From Clostridiales bacterium (lineage in GTDB: Bacteria > Bacillota > Clostridia > Oscillospirales > Oscillospiraceae), in NCBI GenBank assembly GCA_014799505.1, contig JAAVHV010000025.1, positions 1-35,268 on the forward strand: a stretch of DNA of 35,268 nt. The letters are read 5' to 3'. The first letter of the stretch is position 1. Each line of letters opens with the position of its first letter. Positions 16,784 through 22,912 of this stretch are shown piece by piece. Made by a program: the position numbers and the translations under genes. The notes under the pieces are model-generated. The model did not search any database. It was not told the origin of the DNA and worked only from the letters and a program-made list of their open reading frames with translations.

Positions 16784-16818
16784 CCCCCTCCCCGCACCGC
16801 GGGGGAGGGGGCTTTTTT
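16784..16818 (+). terminator. Rho-independent terminator after the HD hydrolase
   Basis: CCCCCTCCCCGC (16784-16795) pairs with GCGGGGGAGGGGG (16799-16811) with one bulged G, followed by CTTTTTT. Confidence 0.85.
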
Positions 16819-16908
16819 CATAAAATTTGGCCCCGCCCGTCAGATTCGAGGGGGCTGCCGCGTCTTATCCATGAAGCTTCAAAACGTGACGCAAGAGAGG
16901 TGAATCCC

Positions 16909-17400
16909 ATGACACAGGAGCAGTTTCTGGCCATCTTCGACCAATACCGCCCCATGGTGTATGCCCTGGCGCTGAGCTACACCCGCTCGCCCCAGGACGC
17001 GGAGGACGTGTGCCAGACGGCGTTCCTGCGCCTGCTGGAGCGGCCCCCGGCGCAGGGGAAAGAGAAGGCCTGGCTGGCCCAGGTGACGGTGAACGAGTGC
17101 CGCAGCTTGCTGCGCGCCCCCTGGCGGAAACGCCGGGTGGAGCTGGAGGAGGGGGCGCTGGAAAGCCTCAGCTTTGAGCAGCCAGAGGAGGGGGCGTTGT
17201 GGACGGCGCTGGGGTCGCTGCCCCCGGATCAGCGGGCGCTGATCCACCTGCGGTACTACGAGGGGTTCACCGTGGCCGAGCTGGCGGGGCAGTACCGCGT
17301 GCCGGCGTCGGTCATCTCCGCCCGGCTGTACCGGGCCAAGAAACAGCTGAAAAAACGATTGGAGGGATCGGATCATGGATCAATATCGCAGAATGTTTGA
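16909..17400 (+). CDS. ECF-type RNA polymerase sigma factor
   Basis: The 163-residue sigma-70 family factor has only regions 2 and 4. Region 2 is at about 8-45 (FDQYRPMVYALALSYTRSPQDAEDVCQTAF) and region 4 at about 104-150 (LPPDQRALIHLRYYEGF, then VPASVISARLYRAKKQLKK). It would direct RNA polymerase to a small regulon. GAGGTGA lies a few bases before the ATG. It overlaps the next gene by 26 bp, a typical sigma/anti-sigma arrangement. I see no convincing sigma-A promoter between the upstream terminator and this gene, so self-activation is possible but not shown. Confidence 0.92.
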   Translation: MTQEQFLAIFDQYRPMVYALALSYTRSPQDAEDVCQTAFLRLLERPPAQGKEKAWLAQVTVNECRSLLRAPWRKRRVELEEGALESLSFEQPEEGALWTALGSLPPDQRALIHLRYYEGFTVAELAGQYRVPASVISARLYRAKKQLKKRLEGSDHGSISQNV

Positions 17401-18541
17401 CCAGGCGGTGGAGCAGCTTGGGCCGGGGCAGGACAAGGTAGAGGCGCTGCGCGGGACGCTGGCCCGCCGGTGCCTGGAGGGACAAACGAAGGAGGTCATA
17501 CCCATGAAGAAACACACTGGGCTTTTGCGCGGCGCGGTCATCGCGGCGGTAGTGGTGCTGATGCTGTCCGTTACGGCGGCGGCGGTGGCCATCGGGCAGA
17601 GGCAGCAGATTGCCAAAATATCCAGCTCCGATGAGATCGGCGTATTTGAACTGGACGGACGGTACTATTTTAAGCCCACGGAGGACGGCGAACTCATCGA
17701 CATCACCGGGCAGTTCTCCGACACGACGCCCTATGTCTACGACCCCCAGCTGCCGCCCGATGAGGTTGGCAACCTGACAGAGTATGTGATCGGCGGCTCC
17801 GGCGATCATATCGGCTGTGTGCTCGCCCTGTACCACGAGGGTGAGGAGACGTTTTCCAGCATCATGATGGTCAGTTTGACTGGCACCAGCCAGGGGACAG
17901 GCAGCCCCCTTTGGTGGCGGGCCTACTGCGAGGAGCACGCCGGTTCAGACGGTTCCCAGAACTTCCTGGACGGCTTCGACCACCCCGGCACCCTCCCAAG
18001 TAAGACGGACTGCTTCCAGCTGTCGCTGGACGGCCTGACGGTGGATGAACAGACCGGGGCGGTCATACTGACCGTGAACGGCGAAACGCAGGACATCACC
18101 GCCGAGCTGGACGGAGGAACGCCTTATGTCCTCACGGTAGAGGGGAGGGAGCACGCCCTCATCGCCTGGGGTGACGAGTCCCTGCTGCCTGACGCGGATG
18201 ATCCTGACAACAAGGCGGCGACCAAAGCCTATTACGCCAGCTTCGTCTACGGCCCCAACACCCACGATATCCTGGTATACCGGGACGGGGATCAGGTGCG
18301 GTATGCCGAATTCATCTACCGGCAGGAGGGTACCCTGCGCTATTGGACGGCCTGGAACTGCCCCACCGCCGCCCAGCTGAGCTGGCTGGAGGAGTACACC
18401 GCCCGGCATGGCTTTGAGCTGGACTGGCTCGTGGGACACGCCTATGAGGATATGGCCGACGATCCGTTCCGCTATGGCAACAGCTTCCCCACCTGGGATA
18501 CCGTGGAGAGGGCACGGCAGGAGCTGGAAGAACAGCCGTGA
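17375..18541 (+). CDS. Single-pass membrane protein, probable anti-sigma factor with large extracytoplasmic domain
   Basis: The 388-residue protein has a short cytoplasmic N-terminus (1-50), one membrane helix at about 52-74 (AVIAAVVVLMLSVTAAAVAI) and an outside domain of about 310 residues rich in Asp, Tyr and Trp, with no enzyme motif I recognise. Its overlap with the sigma gene argues that the first 45 residues hold the sigma factor and the outside domain senses a signal (inference). There is no HxxxCxxC zinc motif. The first start, 17375, has GGAGG at nine bases. A second ATG at 17504 (residue 44) has AAGGAGG at ideal spacing and would give a form lacking the N-terminal segment. Confidence 0.75.
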   Translation: MDQYRRMFDQAVEQLGPGQDKVEALRGTLARRCLEGQTKEVIPMKKHTGLLRGAVIAAVVVLMLSVTAAAVAIGQRQQIAKISSSDEIGVFELDGRYYFKPTEDGELIDITGQFSDTTPYVYDPQLPPDEVGNLTEYVIGGSGDHIGCVLALYHEGEETFSSIMMVSLTGTSQGTGSPLWWRAYCEEHAGSDGSQNFLDGFDHPGTLPSKTDCFQLSLDGLTVDEQTGAVILTVNGETQDITAELDGGTPYVLTVEGREHALIAWGDESLLPDADDPDNKAATKAYYASFVYGPNTHDILVYRDGDQVRYAEFIYRQEGTLRYWTAWNCPTAAQLSWLEEYTARHGFELDWLVGHAYEDMADDPFRYGNSFPTWDTVERARQELEEQP

Positions 18542-18579
18542 CGGGCCATCGGAACAGCGCCCGGACGATCAAATGCAAG

Positions 18580-18613
18580 CAAAGCTCCCCCGGCGAAAAC
18601 CGGGGGAGCTTTG
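18580..18613. terminator. Bidirectional terminator between convergent genes
   Basis: CAAAGCTCCCCCGG (18580-18593) pairs perfectly with CCGGGGGAGCTTTG (18600-18613). It lies between the anti-sigma-like gene (stop 18541, plus) and the HAD gene (stop 18617, minus), with short T-rich stretches on both exits. Confidence 0.8.
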
Positions 18614-18616
18614 TTG

Positions 18617-19429
18617 TCAATAGCGCTTGTCCAAAATTTCAATGGCCTGGGCCACGGCGTGGTCGTCGCAGCTTCCCAGGAGCCGCGCCCCCCAGTCCTT
18701 CACCGGCTGGGAGCAGTTGGATGGGGCAAAGGGGATGGCGCTGAGCGCCAGCATGGGGATGTCGTTCTGGTTGTCCCCGATGCAGTAGAGGTTTTCCCGG
18801 GAAACGCCCAGCAGCTCCGCCGCCTTCGCCACCGCCGCCCCCTTGTGGCTGCCCTTGGCGGTGACCTCCAGCAGATAGGGGTTGGAGAAGATGGCCTCGT
18901 AATGATCCCCCCAGAGCCGGAGGAGGTGGGCCTGTACCTCCTTCAGATAGGGCTCGTCCTGCTCCAGGATCACCTTCGTCCAGGGGGTGGGCATCTCTGG
19001 GACGGCGCAGGGGGTCTGCCGCCCGCCCACCCGCTTCAAATGCTCCGTGGTTACCAGGTTGGGGTTGTAGACATAGATGCTGTCGTCGTGGTACGCCTCC
19101 AGGGCCAGGTCGGGGAAGTCCCGGAACAGCTCCACGAACCGGGCGGGGGCGGCTTCGTCCAGAAAGGTGCGCATCAGATAGCGGTCTTCGTCATAGTCGT
19201 AAAGGGCCGCGCCGTTGGACAGCGCCACCGGGGCGTTGAGGGACAGGCTCTCCAGGGCGATCTGGGGGGTGAAGGTGCGGTGGGCCCGGCCGGTGGCCAC
19301 GGAAAACCGCCCGCCGTTGTCCTGGAAATAGCGGATGGCGGCGTGGTTCTCGGGGGAGACGGTGTGCGCGCTATTATATAAGGTATCGTCATAGTCGCTG
19401 TATAACAGCACGCCGTCAAATTTGCCCAC
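18617..19429 (-). CDS. Cof-type HAD-superfamily phosphatase
   Basis: The 270-residue protein is a class IIB HAD hydrolase. Motif I is SDYDDTLYNS with Asp12 and Asp14. The motif II region is SVATGRAHRTF. Motif III is a Lys in EVTAKGSHKGAAV, and motif IV is CIGDNQNDIPML. These enzymes dephosphorylate small phosphorylated metabolites, including sugar phosphates and cofactor intermediates. The start is a GTG at 19429 with a weak AGGA upstream. It begins 13 bp after thiT and shares its TPP-controlled transcript, so a thiamin-phosphate or related substrate is a reasonable guess, not shown. Confidence 0.88.
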   Translation of the reverse strand: MGKFDGVLLYSDYDDTLYNSAHTVSPENHAAIRYFQDNGGRFSVATGRAHRTFTPQIALESLSLNAPVALSNGAALYDYDEDRYLMRTFLDEAAPARFVELFRDFPDLALEAYHDDSIYVYNPNLVTTEHLKRVGGRQTPCAVPEMPTPWTKVILEQDEPYLKEVQAHLLRLWGDHYEAIFSNPYLLEVTAKGSHKGAAVAKAAELLGVSRENLYCIGDNQNDIPMLALSAIPFAPSNCSQPVKDWGARLLGSCDDHAVAQAIEILDKRY

Positions 19430-19442
19430 GTAAAATCAGTCC

Positions 19443-20003
19443 TTACTTCAAATCTTCTCCGTTGAGCCATTTGGCCAGGGGCTTCATCAGCACCGCGCAG
19501 ACGACCACCGCCAGAATGGTATTGGGGAGCATATAGCCGCCGTTGTAGAGGGCGGAGTAGAAAAACGGAGAGGTCATGGTCATGCCCATAAACTGCTCGG
19601 GCATCCACTCGGCGTAGACGGTGACGCCGCTGATGTAGTGCACGATGAAACGGGCGACGCCCGCCACCGCCGCGGCCACGGGGATGAGGTTGGCCTTGCG
19701 CTTGAACAGGCCGGCAAGGCCCATCATGGCGTAAGCCCCAGTGTAGTCAAAGACGATGGACACCCAGCTGATGACAAAGCTGTCCAGCCCCAGGAAATAC
19801 TTCAGGGTGCCGAACACCGCGCCGGCGGCGATGCCCCAGCCCAGGCCCCAGCGAACCGAGAAAATGATGATGGGGATCATGGCGGCGCTGATGGAGCCGC
19901 CCTGGAACCACAGGTCCAGCTCTACAAAGGTCAGCGCATAGGCCAGCGCTATGCTGACCGCGCCTTCGCACAGCATCCGGGTGGTTTGGTTTACATTTTT
20001 CAT
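19443..20003 (-). CDS. thiT: Thiamin ECF transporter S component ThiT
   Basis: Membrane substrate-binding subunit that works with a shared EcfAA'T module to import thiamin. The 186-residue protein has six hydrophobic segments. Family positions are readable: GGSISAAMIPI at 35-45, FDYTGAY at 85-91, ARFIVHYISGVTVYAEW at 117-133 and YSALYNGGYMLPN at 149-161; the His, Trp, Tyr and Asn there line the thiamin pocket in known ThiT. The ATG at 20003 follows AGGAGG. A TPP riboswitch with a terminator lies directly upstream, which confirms the assignment. No EcfA/T genes are in the window. Confidence 0.95.
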   Translation of the reverse strand: MKNVNQTTRMLCEGAVSIALAYALTFVELDLWFQGGSISAAMIPIIIFSVRWGLGWGIAAGAVFGTLKYFLGLDSFVISWVSIVFDYTGAYAMMGLAGLFKRKANLIPVAAAVAGVARFIVHYISGVTVYAEWMPEQFMGMTMTSPFFYSALYNGGYMLPNTILAVVVCAVLMKPLAKWLNGEDLK

Positions 20004-20028
20004 GTGTCGTTTCCTCCTAAAATAAGTA

Positions 20029-20057
20029 TACCGCAATGCAAACGGTGCAATGCGGTA
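20029..20057 (-). other. Second hairpin in the thiT leader
   Basis: TACCGCAATGCA (20029-20040) pairs with TGCAATGCGGTA (20046-20057) with one mismatch and a 5-base loop. It lies between the riboswitch terminator and the thiT ribosome site. It could hide nothing but stabilise read-through mRNA, or form part of the expression platform. Confidence 0.45.
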
Positions 20058-20103
20058 AACAAGAGAAACGACACAGGCCCGACGGGCTTGCGCCCGCCTG
20101 TCG
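20057..20103 (-). terminator. TPP riboswitch-controlled terminator
   Basis: On the minus strand CGACAGGC-GGGC, loop GCAA, GCCC and then GCCTGTGTCG form a long hairpin (20069-20103) with a small 3' bulge, followed by TTTCTCTTGTTT. It lies just after the aptamer and before the thiT ribosome site, as expected for transcription attenuation. Confidence 0.75.
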
Positions 20104-20106
20104 AAT

Positions 20107-20205
20107 ACACTTCCTACGCCGGCATTACCCGGATCAGGTTTTAGGGACCGGGGGCTGCCATTTGCCCCACATCTCAGCCGGAACCGCTTCCAGCGCCCCT
20201 GTGCT
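20107..20205 (-). promoter_or_regulatory. TPP (thi-box) riboswitch aptamer
   Basis: Minus strand carries the conserved thi-box: GGCTGAGATG, then ACCTGATCCGGGTAATGCC and GGCGTAGGAAGTG, with flanking CACAGGGG and closing pairs. It binds thiamin pyrophosphate. With the terminator that follows, high TPP should switch thiT off. Confidence 0.95.
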
Positions 20206-20231
20206 ATTCTGTTTGTCTTGCGGCTGAGGCT

Positions 20232-20260
20232 ATTGTAATAGAATTTGGGAGCGCTGTCAA
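20232..20260 (-). promoter_or_regulatory. Sigma-A promoter for the TPP riboswitch-thiT-HAD unit
   Basis: On the minus strand a perfect TTGACA (20255-20260) and TACAAT (20232-20237) are 17 bp apart, about 20 bp upstream of the aptamer. Confidence 0.8.
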
Positions 20261-20414
20261 GGGGGTGGGCAAAAGGACGAAAAAGGGGGGCGATTTTTGT
20301 GGACTTTACCGGGGCCCCAACAAAATGTGCCGCCCCGGCCCAAATTCCGCCACGGAGCAACAAGATGTGCCAACCTGGGGCGGTCAGCCCCTGGAAGCGC
20401 TGGAAATTCAGGGG

Positions 20415-20443
20415 TTGACGAATGGGGAAAAAAGGTGTAGGAT
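20415..20443 (+). promoter_or_regulatory. Sigma-A promoter for the M23 peptidase gene
   Basis: TTGACG (20415-20420) and TAGGAT (20438-20443) have a 17-bp spacer; the GTG start is 88 bp downstream. A WalR-like box follows at once. The 150 bp between this and the thiT promoter hold nothing I recognise. Confidence 0.65.
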
Positions 20444-20448
20444 GTACT

Positions 20449-20465
20449 TGTAACCATTTTGTAAC
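20449..20465 (+). promoter_or_regulatory. WalR-like box (TGTAAC-N5-TGTAAC)
   Basis: Two TGTAAC hexamers (20449-20454 and 20460-20465) are five bases apart, exactly the WalR consensus TGTWAH-N5-TGTWAH of Firmicutes cell-wall control. The downstream gene is a cell-wall hydrolase, the usual WalR target class. The box overlaps the predicted start of transcription, so repression would be the simpler reading. Confidence 0.6.
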
Positions 20466-20530
20466 TCTTTTACTTGAGTTTGTTACGGTTTTGTTTGATC
20501 GAGAACCAACGCTTACAGGAGGGACCTTTC

Positions 20531-22267
20531 GTGAAGCAAGCCGAGAGAGATCACAAAACGCAGGAGAATAAAAACGAGGAGATCGAAACCGCCGGCCAGA
20601 ACAGCACCAGGCCCACCGGCGGCTGGAGGGACTATATCGAGCAGACCGAGGCCGCCGAGAAAAAGGCGGAGCAAGAGGCCGCGAAAGCCCGCGCCGCGGA
20701 GATAAAGGCCGCGAAGAAGCGCTTCCAGCCCAAGGCGCTGGCCGAAAAGGCGAAAACCGCGTTCAGCGGCGTCAAAAAGGATGGAGCCGGACAGGGGCAG
20801 CTGAAAGAGAAAGCCGCCCAGGCCGGGAAAACCTTGGCCGAGGCCGCCGAGATGTGCTGGGAAAAGACCCGCGCCGTCACCGCCGAGGGATGGGACAAGG
20901 CGGGCCGCGCCACGGCCAAGGTTCGGGGCGTGGTGGCCCGCCACCCGGTGTCCCCGCTGCTGTATGTGACGCTGCTGGCGGTGTTCATCGGCGTCACCGC
21001 GTTCCAGAGAACCTACGCCCGCGCCTATGTGCTGGAAGTCAACGGCCAGGAAGTGGCCGTGGTGGCCAGTGAGGACGAGAAGGACGCCATCGTCAGCAAC
21101 ATCGAGTCCCGGGCCTCCGACATCCTGGGCGAGCAGTACGATTACGACGCCGATATCTCCATGACCCCGGTGTATGTCACCCCTGATGAGCTGAGCGACA
21201 CCGCCCAGGTGGAGGACGCGCTGTTCGAGGACGTGGGCGCCTGGATGACCGCTTACGGCCTGCGGGTGGACGGCCAGGAGCTGGGATACGCCGCCACCCA
21301 GGAGGAGCTGTACCGGATGCTGGACGCGGCGGCACAGCCCTACCTCACCGCCGACACCGTCAGCTATGAGTTTGTGGAGGATGTGGAGGTCTACCCCATT
21401 GAGATGCCCTCCAACACCAAATTTGACGTGGAGCCCATCCGGGAGACCCTGGCCCAAATGCGGGTGGAGCAGTCCACCTACGTGGTGAAGAAGGGCGACA
21501 CCTTCAACGCCATCGCCTACTCCCTGGATATGTGGCCTTATGAGCTGTCTATCCTCAACCCGGACGTCATCGTGGATAAGCTGTGGGTGGATCAGGAGTT
21601 GATCATCCAGGAGGCCGTGCCCTATCTGTCGGTGCAGAATTTTACCGATGAGACTTATGAGGATGTCATCCCCAGCCCGGTGGAGTATATCGAGACCGCC
21701 GACCTCTATGTGGGCGACACCAGGGTGAAGGAGCAGGGCGAGGACGGCTTGGCGCTGGTCAATGCCCGGGTCACCTATGTCAACGGCGTGGAGGTGGAGC
21801 GGGAGATCCTCCAGTCCACCACGCTGGAGGAGCCCACCACCACCTACACCTACACCGGCACCACCCCGCGGCCCATCACCGCCTCCAACGGCTACTTCAT
21901 CTGGCCGGTGCGGGGCACCATCACCTCCAACTTCGGCGGGCGCAACCTGTGGGGGCGCTATGACTTCCACCTGGGCCTGGACATCGCCTGTCCCACCGGC
22001 ACCAGCGTCAAAGCCGCCGACGGAGGCACCGTCATTAAGTCCGGCTGGAGCGGCAGCTATGGCAATCTGGTGGCCATCCGCCATGACAACGGCTATGTCA
22101 CCTACTATGCTCACAACTCCTCCCTGCTGGTGAGCGTGGGCGATAAGGTATACCAGGGCCAGGTCATCGCCCGGGCGGGCATGACCGGCAACGCCAGCGG
22201 CCCCCACTGCCACTTCGAGGTGCGCATCAACGGCACCAGCGTCAACCCCAGGAACTATCTGCGGTAA
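20531..22267 (+). CDS. Membrane-anchored M23 peptidase with LysM and G5 domains
   Basis: Likely peptidoglycan endopeptidase acting outside the cell. The 578-residue protein has an Ala/Lys/Glu-rich cytoplasmic N-terminus (1-135), one membrane helix at about 142-158 (SPLLYVTLLAVFIGVTAF), an extracytoplasmic region, a LysM domain at 317-360 (YVVKKGDTFNAIAYSLDMW), a G5 domain at about 363-442, and an M23 domain at 455-575. Zinc and catalytic residues are readable: His480 and Asp484 in HLGLD, His528 in YYAHNS, and His559/His561 in GPHCHFEV. The start is a GTG at 20531 with AGGAGGGA upstream; the earlier ATG at 20474 has no ribosome site. The long charged cytoplasmic tail is unusual for such enzymes. 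Confidence 0.93.
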   Translation: MKQAERDHKTQENKNEEIETAGQNSTRPTGGWRDYIEQTEAAEKKAEQEAAKARAAEIKAAKKRFQPKALAEKAKTAFSGVKKDGAGQGQLKEKAAQAGKTLAEAAEMCWEKTRAVTAEGWDKAGRATAKVRGVVARHPVSPLLYVTLLAVFIGVTAFQRTYARAYVLEVNGQEVAVVASEDEKDAIVSNIESRASDILGEQYDYDADISMTPVYVTPDELSDTAQVEDALFEDVGAWMTAYGLRVDGQELGYAATQEELYRMLDAAAQPYLTADTVSYEFVEDVEVYPIEMPSNTKFDVEPIRETLAQMRVEQSTYVVKKGDTFNAIAYSLDMWPYELSILNPDVIVDKLWVDQELIIQEAVPYLSVQNFTDETYEDVIPSPVEYIETADLYVGDTRVKEQGEDGLALVNARVTYVNGVEVEREILQSTTLEEPTTTYTYTGTTPRPITASNGYFIWPVRGTITSNFGGRNLWGRYDFHLGLDIACPTGTSVKAADGGTVIKSGWSGSYGNLVAIRHDNGYVTYYAHNSSLLVSVGDKVYQGQVIARAGMTGNASGPHCHFEVRINGTSVNPRNYLR

Positions 22268-22283
22268 CTCAATCAGCCCTTTG

Positions 22284-22315
22284 CCGCCCCCGGCGTCTGC
22301 CGGGGGCGGTTTTTT
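22284..22315 (+). terminator. Rho-independent terminator after the M23 peptidase
   Basis: CCGCCCCCGGC (22284-22294) pairs with GCCGGGGGCGG (22299-22309), loop GTCT, followed by six T. Confidence 0.93.
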
Positions 22316-22321
22316 GTGCAA

Positions 22322-22368
22322 AAAATCGAACAAATTTCTCAAAAGGCCCTTGACAAAATCGAACGAAT
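22322..22368 (+). promoter_or_regulatory. Direct-repeat operator candidate, AAAATCGAAC(A/G)AAT twice
   Basis: AAAATCGAACAAAT (22322-22335) and AAAATCGAACGAAT (22355-22368) differ at one base and are 33 bp apart, about three helical turns. The second lies in the spacer between the -35 and -10 of the next promoter. A dimeric regulator binding both is inferred. Confidence 0.5.
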
Positions 22369-22378
22369 ATATTAATAT
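22350..22378 (+). promoter_or_regulatory. Sigma-A promoter for the small tail-anchored protein
   Basis: TTGACA (22350-22355) and TAATAT (22373-22378) have a 17-bp spacer. About 110 nt of leader follow before the ATG. Confidence 0.75.
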
Positions 22379-22495
22379 GACGGCAAGTGAAACAAAGGGA
22401 CGAGCGGAAAACCGACGACGGGGCGCAAAAGGCCCGGTTTATGGGACTACAAGAATGATATGCTGGGTTCATCCAATTAGAGGAGGGTTTGAACC

Positions 22496-22855
22496 ATGAA
22501 AAGTGCTTACTATACCTTTACCACATGGAATGACGGCGAGCGGGCGGCCGGGTTTGACGGCGCTTTGGACAGCGGCCGTCAGGTTGTTATGGTGCGGCAG
22601 TCGGGGCGGCAGGGCCGGACGCCGAGCGGGGACAATGTCATCGACCTGGCCGCCTGGAGGGCCGCCAATCAGGAGCTTTGGGAGGAGCAGTCCGAGCTTG
22701 AGCCGGAGTACAGCATGGAGGAGGCGGAGCCGGTGGCCCCCGCCCGCCGGGTGCGGAGCCGCCGCCGGCGCGCCTATGTTGACCCCGAGATGCTGGCAAT
22801 TTTGAGCGTGGTTGGGGTGCTGGTGACACTGGTGGTGCGGGTGCTGGTGTTTTGA
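22496..22855 (+). CDS. Hypothetical small membrane protein with C-terminal anchor
   Basis: The 119-residue protein has a polar N-terminal region (MKSAYYTFTTWNDGERAAGF), a VIDLAAWRAANQELW segment, an acidic stretch, an Arg-rich patch (RRVRSRRRRAY at about 84-94), and one hydrophobic helix at the very end (about 99-119, ILSVVGVLVTLVVRVLVF). This is the pattern of a tail-anchored membrane protein with a positive-inside patch. GAGGAGGG precedes the ATG, and it has its own promoter and terminator, so it is a real gene. I do not recognise the family. The short form, operator-like promoter and single anchor would suit a regulated envelope or division factor, but that is only a guess. Confidence 0.78.
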   Translation: MKSAYYTFTTWNDGERAAGFDGALDSGRQVVMVRQSGRQGRTPSGDNVIDLAAWRAANQELWEEQSELEPEYSMEEAEPVAPARRVRSRRRRAYVDPEMLAILSVVGVLVTLVVRVLVF

Positions 22856-22873
22856 CCCGAGGCAGGATACGGC

Positions 22874-22909
22874 AAAGGGCCGTCCCGGAAATCCGGGGCG
22901 GCCCTTTTT
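22874..22909 (+). terminator. Rho-independent terminator between convergent genes
   Basis: AAAGGGCCGTCCCGG (22874-22888) pairs with CCGGGGCGGCCCTTT (22893-22907) with one G-T pair, then TTTTT overall. It lies between the small membrane gene and the end of mutS and may act on both strands, better on plus. Confidence 0.85.
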
Positions 22910-22912
22910 ATG

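Noticed and set aside
16871..16903. A 10-codon leader peptide before the sigma factor gene
   Set aside because: There is an ATG and a stop but no ribosome site or attenuator, so nothing supports it.
22322..22368. LexA (SOS) boxes before the small membrane protein
   Set aside because: CGAAC half sites occur twice, but no GTTCG half at the right distance, so the full CGAAC-N4-GTTCG site is missing.
22385..22490. The leader before the 119-residue gene as a cyclic-di-GMP riboswitch
   Set aside because: GGGGCGCAAAAGGCC and GCTGGGTTC loosely recall GEMM, but the conserved GGCAAACC and GGGACGCAAAGCC segments are not present in the right order.
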